The notes below the pieces were generated by a model that was not told the origin of the DNA, ran no database searches, and worked only from the letters and a program-made list of their open reading frames with translations. A stretch of 64,000 bases of DNA from Scalesia atractyloides (lineage: Eukaryota > Streptophyta > Magnoliopsida > Asterales > Asteraceae). Positions 38,340 through 50,340 of this stretch are shown here, piece after piece (position 1 is the first letter of the stretch; the number at the start of each line of letters is the position of its first letter). The translations under genes were made by a program, and so were the position numbers. The stretch covers positions 45,723,606 to 45,787,605 of the forward strand of contig CAMTDV010000003.1 of the NCBI GenBank assembly GCA_947069175.1, given 5' to 3'.

Positions 38340-39300
38340 TACCTCCCAATGGATTATTACTCAGAAGATTACAACCACCACTAATTGAGGATGATTACAA
38401 GGAACCATATTGTATCATTTGCGGGAAATCTCATTCGGTACAACATTGTTACCTCTTTCAACTATCACCCTCATACACCACATATGAAGAACCTAGGTTT
38501 GAGCTCCCAAATCCAAGCTTTGATTGGGACACCAACCCATTTGAAGCACACGATGCACCACCAACATTCGTTCCCGAAGCCGAAAGCCTTATATAAAGTA
38601 TCAAAAATTTAGAACTCTTACTCAAGAGAGCTCGCGAAAAAGAGGAGACCATCTACACTAAAGAGGTAATAATCGAAGAGGTAATAACCGAAAAGGTAAA
38701 ATAGAAGCACAACAAAACGAAAACTCAGGGATGAACCAAACCATGAAGAAGGTAATTCTAAAAATGATAATTTTGAATAGTTTCAAGAAATTCACATTTT
38801 ACAACTTTCTTTTAAAAATCATTGTTTGGTACCTTTTCATGCCAAGTTTTTAAAAGAGTTAAACACTACTACTAAAATCGAAGAAATAGTTAGCGGACAA
38901 CCGTTCTTCAGAACCCATCAAAACATAGTTAAACGGAAGCAAAACAATCTACCACTTAAATTAGGGATCGACAAAAGGTACGTCAATCTTGACCAATCAA
39001 TAAAATATCCAATTGGTGATGACGACTCCCTAACTGAAGACAAAGTAGAGCCACCCGATACGGAAGAAACAGAAGAGCAACTCGTCGAAGAGGAGGACGC
39101 CATCGAACAAACCTTTTCGGCCATCAACACTAATAAAGAAGAAAATAAACGGTCTCTTGAAGATCCACCGTTGTTTGAACTCAAGGAACTACCAAAAGGT
39201 CTAGAATACGCATTCTTAGACGATCATGGTAAGCTCCCCGTCATCATTTCTTCAAAACTAACCCTTTAAAAAAAAACTAATAAAATTTTTGAAAAAACAT
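38340..39300 (+). pseudogene. Athila-like gag/protease region
   Basis: In frame near 38390-38590: YCIICGKSHSVQHC, a CX2CX3HX4C knuckle one residue shorter than the standard spacing, followed by a Pro/Glu-rich tail that stops near 38595. 38826-39269 is an acidic linker (EETEEQLVEEEDAIEQ) ending in LEYAFLDDHGKLPVIISS, the conserved lead-in to Athila reverse transcriptase. A long deletion is likely, because a full gag is absent and no protease motif is visible. Confidence 0.55.
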
Positions 39301-39324
39301 AAAAAAGCAATCACATAGAAACTT

Positions 39325-40640
39325 ATGGAAATCAAAGGCATCGGTCCATCCTTGTGTATACACAAAATTTTAATGGAAGATGACTATAAAATGATAATAC
39401 AACCACAAAGAACAGTTAATCTAAACATACAAGAAGTGGTTAAAAATGAAGTCATTAAGTTACTAGCCGCCGGACTCATCTACCCTATCTCTGATAGCCC
39501 TTGGGTAAGTCCCGTCCAAGTAGTACCAAAAAAGGAGGTATGATGGTTGTAACTAATGAAAAAAATGAACTCATACCAACAAGAACCGTCACTGGATGGA
39601 GGATTTGTATTGACTATCGCAAATTAAACGAGGCGACAAGGAAAGACCACTTTCCTTTGCCATTTATCGACCAAATGCTAGAAAGACTATCCAGTCATAA
39701 ATTTTATTGTTTTTAGATGGTTTCTTCGGATATTTTTAAATTCCCATAGCACCGGAGGAGCAAGAAAAAACAACTTTTACATCTCCCTATGGAACCTTTG
39801 CTTATCGACGCATGTGTTTTGGTCTATGTAATGCCCCCACAACATTTCAACGTTGTGTGGTGGTCATCTTCCACGATCTGATAGAAAAAACCATGGAAGT
39901 TTTCATGGACGATTTTTCTATCTTCGGAGATACATTTGACCAATGCCTCGATAATCTTGAACGAATGCCATCACGATGTGAGGAAACTAACCTTGCCCTT
40001 AATTGAGAAAAGTGCCATTTCATATTAACTGACGGAATAGTACTCAGTCATAAAATCTCAAGCGAAGGAATGGAAGTTGATCGGGCAAAAATAGACACTA
40101 TTTCCAAATTACCTCCCCCATCCTCCGTTCGAGCCATACGAAGTTTTCTAAGACATGCCGAATTTTATAGGCGATTTATCAAAACTTTTCAAAAATCTCT
40201 AGACCTCTAACAAAATTACTTGAAAAAGATGTCCCATTCATCTTCAACAAGGATTGCAATTTAGCTTTTCTTACACTAAAAGAAATGCTAGTCAATGCAC
40301 CAATCATGATGGCACCCGATTGGAAATTACCTTTTGAAATCATGTGCGATGCACTCGACTTTGCAGTTGGAGCCGTTTTGGGAAAACGAAAAGAAAAACA
40401 TTTTCACCCAATATACTATACAAGTAAAACTCTCAACGATGCCCAAGATAATTATACAACTACCGAAAAACAGTTACTAGCCGTAGTATTTAGTTTTGAT
40501 AAATTTCGTTCCTATCTTGTGCTTTCTAAAACAATAGTCTATACGGACCATGCCGGCATTCGATTCCTTTTCAAAAAACAAGATGACAAACCACGTTTAA
40601 TCCGGTGGATTCTTCTCCTCTAAGAATTCAACAGTGAAAT
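39325..40640 (+). pseudogene. Athila-like reverse transcriptase and RNase H
   Basis: Motifs in order: LLAAGLIYPISDSPWVSPVQ (39465), RICIDYRKLNEATRKDHFP (about 39600), FAYRRMCFGLCNAPTTFQR (39800), VFMDDFSIFGD, which keeps the catalytic Asp pair (39900), then MMAPDWKLPFEIMCDA and YTDHAGIRFLFKKQ of RNase H (40310-40590). Broken by a shift at about 39537, stops near 39716 and 40004, and a shift near 40200. The order RT then RNase H then integrase shows Ty3 type. Confidence 0.75.
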
Positions 40641-42035
40641 AAAATATGAGGAACTGAAAACACCATCGCTGATCATTTATCTCGCTTAGAGAATCCCGCT
40701 TTGGGGGTAAGTCGAGAAGAGCTCATCAATGAAAAATACCCCACCGAATCCTTGGAAATGGTCGAATATCATGAAGACCTATGGTACGCCGACTATGCTA
40801 ACTACCTCGCTAGTGGCATTTTAGTCAAAGGATGGTCACATCATCAAAGAAGAAAATTCTTTGCCGATGTCAAACACTATTTTTGGGAAGATCCATATCT
40901 TTTTAAAATATGTGCCAACCAATTTATCCGAAGGTGCGTCCATGGTAATGAAGCAAGAAAGATTCTTCGCCATTGTTACGCAGACCAAATGGAGGACATC
41001 ATGGAGCTAAGAGCATCGCATGTAAGGTATTCGATTTAGGATTTTATTGGCCAACCATCCATAAGGATGCACACAACTTAATCAAAACATATGACGCATG
41101 CCAACAAACAGGTAATATCTCATCTAAAAATGAAATGCCTCAAAATGGCATCCTTATTTGTAAAATCTTTGATTTTTGGGGTTTAGATTTTATGGGACCT
41201 TTCCCGCCATCAAGAGGGAACAAATACATTCGTATGGCAGTCTATTACATGTCCAAATGGGCCGAAGCGAAGTTCTCCCAACAAACGATGGGAGAGTTGT
41301 GGTAAAATTCCTGAAACGATTATTTTCTCGTTTCGGCACTCCAAAAGCATTTATTAGGATAGAGGCACCCAGTTTTGTAATTACCAATTAAACAAATTTT
41401 TAACAAAACGTAGGGTTTATCACCGTGTTTCAACCGCCTACCACCCTCAAACTAACGGTCAAGCCAAAGTAACCAATCGGGGTTTAAAAAGATCTTAGAG
41501 AAAACCCAGGGTCAAAATAGAAAGGATTGGGCGGATAAATTAGACGATGCTTTATGGGCCTTCTGAACAGCTTATAAATCACCAATAGTCACTACCCCAT
41601 ATAAGCTCGTCTATGGAAAAAATTGCCACCTCCCAGTAGAAATTGAACACAAAGCATACTGGCATTAAAAAAACGTAAACTTAGACCAAGAAACCTTAGG
41701 TAAAAATCGATTCTATCAGTCAAATGAATTAGAGTAAATGAGAAATCAAGCATACTCCAACTCCAAATTTATAAGGAACACATAAAAAACTTACACGATA
41801 AAATAAGTAAACCTAAAAGAATTTCAGGAGGGGGATCAAGTGCTTTTGTTTAACTCAAGACTTCGGTTATTTGCTAAAAAACTCAAGTCTAGTTGGTCCG
41901 GACCCTTTTCCATTACCCAAATCTTTACATATGGCGCCACAGAAATTAAGCCTCCAAACGGTGAACCTTTAAAGTCAACGGACAAAGGCTTAAGCGCTAT
42001 AGAGATTTCCTTGAGGATGAGTAAGTTGAAATAAC
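40641..42035 (+). pseudogene. Athila-like integrase and pol C-terminus
   Basis: 40701-41039 and 40973-41305 encode the linker and zinc-binding start (FYWPTIHKDAH ... YDACQQTGNISS) and the catalytic core start (WGLDFMGPFPPS). Beyond 41390 the core is heavily degraded (FQPPTTLKLTVKPK near 41430 in a shifted frame). 41840-42034 matches the C-terminal LFNSRLRLFAKKLKSSWSGP segment. Many stops. Dead. Confidence 0.65.
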
Positions 42036-42667
42036 ACTTGAAGAAGCAGATAAGTAATCAGGGAATAATCAAACGTAAATTGTAAATATGTATATTTTTA
42101 TTTTGTTTTAAATATCTTATAGGTACATTTAGGAAGCAACAAAAGAATGGAAGCGAGACAGGTAAGTACCAAAAATGGAACCCTCAGAGAAACGATCACA
42201 CTAAAAAGAAAATTGACCACGGGGCCGTGGCCACCAGGCAGGTAGCCGTGGCAAATCTGTAGACGGGTTTGTAACCCCTTTTTCTTCACTTTTTCAACAC
42301 AAAACCACGACCCGTTTCTCTGGAGCAACTGGTTCCTGCCCATCTTTCGCTGATTTTTGACAATTCTCTACCCAAATCCATCAACAAGGTATGATTCTAA
42401 CATCATGTTTAGTTAGATTAACACTTTGCATGTAGTAAGTACAAGTGTTTTAAGAATAAATAACAAAACATTGTTAGAAAAATCAGATTGTTTAAAGAGT
42501 TTTCCACAAACCCTCATTTATAACTGAAAAAAGTTAAAATCGAAGGGGTAAACGAGTAGTTTGTGCAAAACTGACACTTGGGGTTTGATTTTCGGGGTAA
42601 ACCGCACATGATGAACCAAAAATTTTGAATTTTTCAAACGGCTCGAAAACCTTAATTTTGGGATAAC
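42036..42667 (+). other. Athila-like 3' untranslated region, copy 1
   Basis: Non-coding stretch after pol with CCACGGGGCCGTGG at 42220. From 42256 (GTAGACGGGTTTG) to 42667 (TTTTGGGATAAC) it is present a second time at 52313-52479 plus 63232-63568. Copy 1 lacks about 88 bp found in copy 2 at 63245-63332. The copia element starts at 42668. Confidence 0.7.
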
Positions 42668-43147
42668 TGTTGGTGCATATTTATGACAACAACTTAGATT
42701 TGGTCTTTGGATGTCTTGTATTTAGTAAAACAATAAATAGTTAGCGGGTTGGGATTTGTAATAGTTAGTTGCAGTGATTGGGCTAACCAAGCTCACACAT
42801 TATAGGGAGTGGTAGGCGAATTGGGCCTAGCCCAATTTGCAGCCCATGTGGTTAAATCCTAGCCCAGTTGCAAATCTGTCTCTATATAAACAGAGTTTTG
42901 CATTAGGGTTTAGGTTGCTCAGTTAATCACTTTAGAGAGAGGTGTGAGAAATCTACAAAGAGAGGCTGAGAGATTTCTTATGAGTCTTAAATTGACTGTA
43001 AACATTCATGTTGGATAATCAATATAAGACCGGTTTAATTATAATCCTGTTTCTACTCGTTTTCTGTGTAAATCTGATCTAGAGGATTCCGCACTCTAGA
43101 TTGGATAGACGATTCTTTGAAGATCCATACGGATTAAGAGACCTACA
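42668..43147 (+). repeat. 5' LTR of the SIRE-like copia element
   Basis: 480 bp from TGTTGGTGCATA to GACCTACA. TATA-like TCTATATAAA at about 42881. Followed by the primer site. Its partner is 51867-52312, which lacks the last 38 bp or so. Confidence 0.85.
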
Positions 43148-43148
43148 A

Positions 43149-43160
43149 TTTGTATCAGAG
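43149..43160 (+). other. Copia primer binding site
   Basis: TTGTATCAGAGC, one change from the TGGTATCAGAGC complementary to initiator-Met tRNA, two bases after the LTR end. Confidence 0.75.
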
Positions 43161-43269
43161 CATTAGGCTCTTGATTTGCTCGGTTCAGAATCGTTACTGT
43201 AGAAAAAGTTGGGTTTTTGGATGTTTTGATGGCTGTTCAAGGGCTTTGCTGCTATTTTCGGATAAACAG

Positions 43270-43640
43270 CAAGCATTTCGGATCATTAGTAAGGCATCTC
43301 GGATAGAGGTCTTGCATTTTGGATCATCAGAAATGCATCTTGGATTGCATCTTGGATCAAAACAGTGTATTTTAAATAAACTGGGAAGCCTCTCGGATTA
43401 AAACAGTGCATCTCGGATCTTTGGTATTGATTTCGGATCATCTCGAAAAATTATCATCTCGGATAACCGCTGTTTCGGATCATTTCGGACCATCTCGGAT
43501 CACTGTTCCGAATTACATCTCAGATACCTCATTTCGGACGAATTTGGATACCATCTCAAATCACCATCTTGGATAGCAATTCAGATTACCATCTTGGACT
43601 ATTGTTTCGAATTGGGTACCGTTTCGAGTTGAACTCGAAA
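43270..43640 (+). repeat. CATCTCGGAT minisatellite-like leader of the copia element
   Basis: The leader between primer site and gag carries well over ten imperfect copies of CATCTCGGAT / CATTTCGGAT / CATCTTGGAT, for example at 43293, 43342, 43388 and 43409. The open frame at 43150-43401 is a translation of this repeat. Confidence 0.75.
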
Positions 43641-43914
43641 AGGTGGAAAGTTAACCAGCTGACGTAATCAATAATAAATGTTTTTGTAAACATAAATTGA
43701 CTCGTAAACAATTTTAACAAATCGACTGCACGGTTAGACTTGTGTGATTTTGAAAAAATATATAAAAAATAAAAAAGGCATGAAAATTCCTAAAAATGTC
43801 TCAGACATTATATATCATTAGATTGGTATTGCCGATACGAGTCTAACTGTACAATTTGGTAAACACACATTTTGGACAATTTTTAAACGTTTTTAGCGAG
43901 CCGGTTCGGTAAAA

Positions 43915-44574
43915 ATGTCGAATACGTCAAACTTAAATGAGTTGTTAAGGATGGAGCATGAGGTTGGAATGACTAACAAACCGCCAAAGATGATGAAGGT
44001 AGAGAATTACCTTACGTGGAAGGATAGGTTTCAATCGTTCATTGAATATCAGGACATACAGATGTGGATATGTATTCAAGATGGGTACGTAAACCCAACT
44101 CATGATTTTGAAGGCAGACAACATGTCACTGCCTATGTTAACATGTCAGAGGTAGAAAAGATAATGTATGAATCTGAAAAGAAAGCCTTAGCTGCAATCA
44201 AGATGTCTTTACCTGATGGCAACAAACATACCTTCAAGCGATATACAACCTCTAAGGAAATGTGGGATGCTCTAGAAAAGTGGTATAAGGGAAATAATGA
44301 TGTGAAGAAGAACAAGGTTGACATGCTAAAAAAGCAATTTGTTGTTTTCAAATACATGAGAAATGAGTCACTAGAAGATATCATCACGAGATTTTATCAT
44401 CCAATGTCTGAAATTGATAACTATGACATAGATGGATACATTGACGTTGAGATAAATGACAAGTTGCTTGATGCTTTGCCTGCAAAGTGGGATATTTATA
44501 CTCTCATAATTAAGGGTGAAGCTGACTACGAGACTAAGGATTTAGAAGAGGTTGTTGGGAAGCTGAGAGCTTAA
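43915..44574 (+). pseudogene. Copia gag (N-terminal part)
   Basis: 219 codons from an ATG at 43915: NYLTWKDRFQSFIEYQD near residue 32, then MWDALEKWYKGN and LEDIITRFYHPMSEID, ending LEEVVGKLRA. This is UBN2-type gag, the capsid protein of copia elements. It stops in the middle of what should be a longer gag; related sequence continues in other frames to 46730. First of several broken segments of the polyprotein. Confidence 0.75.
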
Positions 44575-46730
44575 CATGAAGAAGAAGGAAATAGGATATG
44601 ATCAGGTTTAGGATCCGGGAGTTTACAAAGACATTCCATCTTTTTCTTTCCACAATGCTTCGAGTAATTCAGAAACTACGTTTCTCTTATGTGAAAATGA
44701 GCAGGTTATGACTAATACTAAGGGTGATGCATGCTTTATTGTTGCTTAAGGAGGATCATCAAGAGTAAAGAAACAACAAGAATAACTGAGTGGATCGGAT
44801 TGCAAAATTCCCAATTCGATGCCCATGAGTGTAAAATCCGCTGAGGATCAACTTGCTCTACTTGCCTCGTTTGTGACTTCATATCAGAATTATATACAGG
44901 GCAAGATAACTGATCTAGCAACACTGGACGAAGATTATGAGCAGATTGATCCAGACGATTTGGATGAGATGGATATTCAGTGGCAGATGGCCATGATAAC
45001 CCTTAGGGCAAAAAGGTTCATGAACAGAACAGGAAGAAAGTTCATTGGGAAGAAGGTTGGATTCGATAAATATAAGGTCGATGCCTTAAGTGTTAAAATT
45101 TTGGACATTTCGTTAGAGAATGTCAAAGACAAACAGGAGAATCACAACAATCTTCCACATTTCATAATTCATCTGGTCAAAATTCATCCAACAGTGCATC
45201 ACGAGCGCTTGTTTCCACTACTTCTACCGATGGTTCTTAAGATTGGAGCATTCATCTGGAAGGTGATGGAAACATCACACAGGCTTTCATGGCAGAGATT
45301 GCTACGGTCGATGATACAGAAGTACAGGAAGATGCAGAGATAGAGAAGGAGACAAAAGCTGAAAAAGTTGATGCTGATCAGATCGAAATTCAAGAGGAAA
45401 AGGTAAAGTCTGATGATGAGAAAGATGATGCAGATAAGAAGATGGCTACTGATTTTGTGGCTTTCATGGCCGACTTGAGCAAATCAACAGGAGAGGTAAA
45501 TTCTAATCCTGTTAGTTCTATTTGTTTAAAATGTTGTGAATTGCAAGGTGAGGTTGACAGGCTGACAAAGCAAAATCAAAGTCTGGTAAATGAGTATTCG
45601 AGCTTAAAAGAGTCAAACTTTTTTGTAAAAAGAAACGAGTCTTTATACTTGAAGAAAATTAAAGGTTATGAAAATGAAATTGACAACTTTACCTGCGAAT
45701 TAAATGAAAAACTTCAAGTTATAAACTTAGCTCATGATACAATGAGTGAGAAAAAAAGAGATTTCTGAAAAATGCAAAGAGTTGTCAGAAGCACAACTGA
45801 AAATTGTTGAACTTGAAATGAAATTAAATCAATTCAAAGATTCTACTTTTTAATGAAACACATGATGGGGGGCTTGAAGAAAAGTAGTGACAAGACGTGC
45901 GTGGGCTTCCAGGGTTTCAATAAAGTTCCACCACCTCTTAGTCATGACTATTCATTCTTGCCAGATGAAGAAGAGTTTACAGACTTTGGTTCAGCTACAC
46001 CTAGTAGTTCCACATCAGAAAAGGGTGATGTGTCTGAGTATGTTGATGTTAGTGTCAATAAGGAAAGTAATAGTGAATATGTTTTGAAAACAAAGAATGT
46101 ACCTACCAAAAATAAAAAACAAACTTTTGTCAAAAAGGTTAATTTTGTTCAGGGAAGTGACATGAAAAATGAAACAACTGTTATTGAAAATGATCGAATG
46201 TGAAGTTTGCTAAAAATAAAAACAAAGAAAAATCTGAAATTCAGCAAACTAAATTAGCTCCATCTAAGGTATCATCATCATCACCTGATGGATCTAAACT
46301 AGAGACTTCAGTTAAGAAGTCTTCAGTAAAAAGACCGTGCTCCAAATGTCACACTAAGGGACATGTAGCAAGCTGCTATCCAAACAAAAAGGGTGAATCA
46401 CAGGGGAGTGAGAGAAAGAGAGAAAAATCACCAGAGAAGGTTGGTAATGGTCAGCAGAAAGTGTCTGGCTCACCAAAGATATCTATTCCTAAGCAACAAG
46501 AAGCTGCTACTATTTGTGTAGGTAAGGATGAAACACGAACTCAGCAAGTTCCTCGTTTTCAACAAAATCAACAAAGGTTTCAGCCTGAATCTACATTAGG
46601 CAGATATGAGAGACCTAGAAGTAGTTCGCCAAGATTGAATAACTTTAATAGTCATTCAGGTAATTTCAGAAGTCAAGGTCAAAATCAAAATCGATACCAG
46701 AATAATGGTGGTCGATGTTTTTTTTTATAA
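44575..46730 (+). pseudogene. Copia gag C-terminal region with zinc knuckle
   Basis: Frames 44819-45343, 45289-45768, 45853-46203 and 46200-46730 are fragments of one former reading frame. Contents: DDLDEMDIQWQMAMITLRAK (about 44960), an acidic linker, a coiled coil (45540-45840), a Ser-rich part, then PCSKCHTKGHVASCYP at about 46336, a CX2CX4HX4C nucleic-acid binding knuckle. Gln/Asn/Ser-rich tail to 46730. Confidence 0.65.
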
Positions 46731-46956
46731 CAATGGCTTTATAAATTATAATAGTAAAATTCTTGGAATCAATCAGGTTATGTGAGTCAAAACTCAAGGT
46801 CTCAAAATCAAAATTTCCAAAGGTCACAGAGTCCAAATATGTATAGGAAACCTCAGGACCAAAGACCTCATGGAACTCAAATCCCATTTCCATCAAAAGG
46901 TCTTAGATCCAAGACTCCAGTTAGGAGTGATGGATATTGGATGTATGTTCAAGTAG

Positions 46957-47471
46957 TTGATGAATTTGGAAGACCCAAGACCATTAAGGCTTGGGTGCCC
47001 TAATCTAACTAATTTCTGTTGGTTTGTGCATGAGCTGCTAAGGAGGATTATAAACTTGTGGTATGTTGATAGTGGCTGCACCAGGCACATGACAGGGGAT
47101 GCGAGATTGTTGACCGAGTTTGAAACTATAGATGGAGGTTATGTGAATTTGCGGGTGCTAAAGGAGGGCACATTACAGGTTGAGGAAAAGTGACAAATGG
47201 GAAGATCACATTGGACAAAGTGAACTATGTCGAGCAGCTTAAGTACAATCTGATGAGCGTGACACAAGTCTGCGACAAGGGTCACTCGGTCCATTTTACA
47301 AAGTCTGAAGCTTTGGTGTTGAAACCAGATTTGGTGATACCGGATGATTGGATAGTGATGAGAGTTCCAAGGAGGAATGACACTTATGTCATGGACATGG
47401 GTGCTAAGGATGCTTCTCCAGTGGTGGCATGTTTATTGTCAAAAGCATCTGAGGTGGAGTTAATGTTGTAG
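46957..47471 (+). pseudogene. Copia protease and GAG-pre-integrase region
   Basis: WYVDSGCTRHMTGD at about 47059 contains the Asp-Ser-Gly active-site triad of copia proteases. After a shift near 47190 the pre-integrase part reads LKYNLMSVTQVCDKGHSVHF. Stop at 47471. Confidence 0.7.
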
Positions 47472-47499
47472 CACATGCGCATGGCCCACATCCACTACC

Positions 47500-48300
47500 G
47501 AAAAATAAATTTTATTTTTAAAAATGGTTTAGTGGAAGGGCTGCCAGTGTAGAGGTTTCATGTGGAAGATAAATGTCTTCCATGTTAAAATGGAAAACAA
47601 CATAAGAAACCTCACAAATCTAAAATAGTAAATTCCATAGATGCCCCTTATGAATTACTTCACATGGATTTATTCGGTCCAGTGAATGTAAGGAGCATAG
47701 GTGGAAAGTAATATTGTGTAGTTGTTACAGATGATTACTCACGATATTCATGGGTTTTCTTTTTAGGTACAAAAGATGAGACAACAGAGCCGTTGATTGA
47801 TCTTTTTACAAAATTGGAAAATGTCCATGATGCACGCATCAAGAGGATAAAGAGTGATAATGGCACGGAGTTTAAGAATCAGATTCTTGATCTCTATTGT
47901 CTTCGCAAGGGAATTGAACATCAATATTATGCTCCTTGTACACCTCAACATAATGAAGTCGCTAAGAGGTAAAACAGGACGTTGATTAAAGCCGGGACTA
48001 TGCTTTTGAATTCAAAGCTTCTAGTTCTCTTCTAGGGGGAAGCTGTGAATACAACTTGGTATGTCTTAAACAAAGTTTTAACTATTAAACGGTTTAACAA
48101 AACATGTCACTAACTTATTTTTAACAAGAAACCGAATTCAAAAGGCTTTGAACCATTTGGATTACCTTGCACAATTGTGAGAAATAAAGATAAACAAAAA
48201 TTCGGTGAGGTAGCTAAAGAAGGTTACTTTCTAGGATATGTACCTGGAACGTCGAATAAAAAGGTTTTCAATCTAAAACTGGTAAAATTGAGGTTGTGTT
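47500..48300 (+). pseudogene. Copia integrase, degraded
   Basis: Frames give LLHMDLFGPVNV (47660), VVVTDDYSRYSWVF, RIKRIKSDNGTEFKNQ (47850) and PQHNEVAKR followed by TAA and NRTLIK (47945). The first two catalytic Asp are kept; at the third site Lys stands where Glu is expected. Several further stops, then scraps of the linker to RT. Confidence 0.7.
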
Positions 48301-50340
48301 TAATGTTGAAATCACTACTTATTCACCTCAACAATCAATGAGTGGTCGTGCTATATTATATGATTATGATAGTGTGTTTAAATCATTTAATATTCCCAAG
48401 TTTTCCAATGCAGATGCATCTCAGTTGATTCAAGCCGTGATCAGTGAGGATGGAGATGGTGATGTCATGCCAAGATCAAGTGTTCCCATGATAGATGCTC
48501 TAGGAACTCCAGTAGTGCAGCTGAACTGGACTCAAGCGATAGTGAGTCAGAACCCATTCAGGGGGAGAACTTCACTAATCCATTTGCAGATCAGAATATT
48601 CATGGGGAGGTTGGTTCCAACCTGGGTGACAATTTAGTAGTTGATGGTGTTGCAACAATACGAGCAAACAGATATCATCCAGTTGAAAACATCTTAGGAG
48701 ATCCTTCTACAGGTGTTCTGACAAGAAGAGGTGTCATTGAAGGTTCCTGTTTGTTTGCTTCGATTCCAAAAACCGGGATTATAAATGAGTGTTTGTATAA
48801 CTTCTTTATTGCCCAAGAGGAGCCGAAGAATGTTCACATGGCTTTAAAAGATAATTAATGGGTTGAAGCTATGCAAGAGGAACTGCTCAGTTCAAGAAGT
48901 TAAAGATTTGGGAGCTAGTTGACTTGCCTGAAGGAGAGAAAGAAATAGGCACCAAGTGGGTGTTTAAGTGCAAGAAAGACGACTGAGGGATTGTGATGAG
49001 AAATAAGGCCCGGTTAGTCGTTAAGGGGTTCAATCAGAAAGAAGATATTGATTACAATGAAGTGTTTGCACCAGTGGCAAGGTTGGAAGCAATTCGTTTG
49101 TTCTTAGCCTTCGCATCATTCAAGGGCTTCAAAGTTTTGACGTGAAGAGTGTGTTTCTTTACGGGAAAGTCCAAGAAGTGGTGTATGTCTCACAACCAGA
49201 TGGGTTTACTGATCCATATTATCCAGATCAAGTGTATATACTTGATAAGGTATTGTGTGGATTGCATCAGGCACCCAGGGCGTGGTATGAGACATTGTCA
49301 ACATATTTGTTAAAGAATGGTTTTGAAAGAGGTCAAATTTACTATTTACTGTTCATTAAGCGAAAGAAGGAAGATTTACTGCTGGTACAGGTATACGTGG
49401 ATGACATCATTTTTGGGTCATCTGATGAGAGCATGTGTCATGAATTTGAAAAGGTGATGAAGAGCAAGTTCGAAATGAGTGCGATAGGTGAGTTATCCTA
49501 CTTTCTAGGTTTGCAAGTTGAAGAGAAGAAAGATGGGATGTTTATACATCAAACAAAGTATGTGTATGACATTTTGTCTCTTTTCAAAATGGAGGATTGC
49601 GCTACTTTCAACACACCTATCTGCGAGAATCACAATCTTGGTCCAGATCATGAGAGTGTGGATGATGTTGATCCAACTCAGTTCAGGGTATTGATTGGTT
49701 CTCTAATGTACTTGACTGCTTCAAGACCAGACATCATGTTTGTAGTGTGTCTTTGTGCTAGATATCAAACGAATCCAAAAGAGTCACATATGAAAGCGGT
49801 GAAGTGGATTCTTCGTTACTTGAAGGGGAAACCTAAACTTGGGTTATGGTATCCAGTAGCTAGTGATTTGAAGTTTGTGGCTTTCACTTATTTGGACGTT
49901 GGAGGATGCAAATCAACTAGAAAGTCTACCACCAGTGGTTGTCAGTTCTTAGGAGGGAGGATCGTGTCATGGCAAGCAAGAAGCAGTCTTGCGTGTCTAC
50001 CTCTACGTGTGAAGCTGAATATATTGTTGCGGGTAGCTGTTGCTCTTAGGTTCTCTGGATATAATAGCAGATGCGCGATTACGGTTCGAATTTCACTCGT
50101 ACTCCTATTATGATAGACAATAATGCCACTATTTCTATCACAAACAATCCCGTAAAACACAGTCGTACAAAACATTATTGACATCCGTCATCATTTTGTA
50201 GGGGATTGTGCTGAAAAGAAATTGATTGAACTGCATAGAGTCGACACACTAGAGAAGCTGGTAGATCTTTACAGAAAAGCATTTAACAAGACTCGTATTG
50301 AACATCTAGTCGAACTCAATGGGATGAGGAATCCTGAATA
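48296..50340 (+). pseudogene. Copia reverse transcriptase and RNase H
   Basis: Motifs: KIWELVDLPEGEKEIGTKWV (48900), KARLVVKGFNQKEDIDY (49005), VKSVFLYG (49143), then the long frame 49142-50113 with LCGLHQAPRAWYE, QVYVDDIIFGSS (catalytic YVDD present, 49390), SYFLGLQVEE and KSTTSGCQFLGGRIVSWQ of RNase H. A shift near 49985 moves the end to another frame (CEAEYIVAG, NNATISITNNP) with stop at 50338-50340. Stops at 48856-48858, 48984-48986 and 49142 upstream. RT after integrase marks this as Ty1-copia. Confidence 0.8.
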
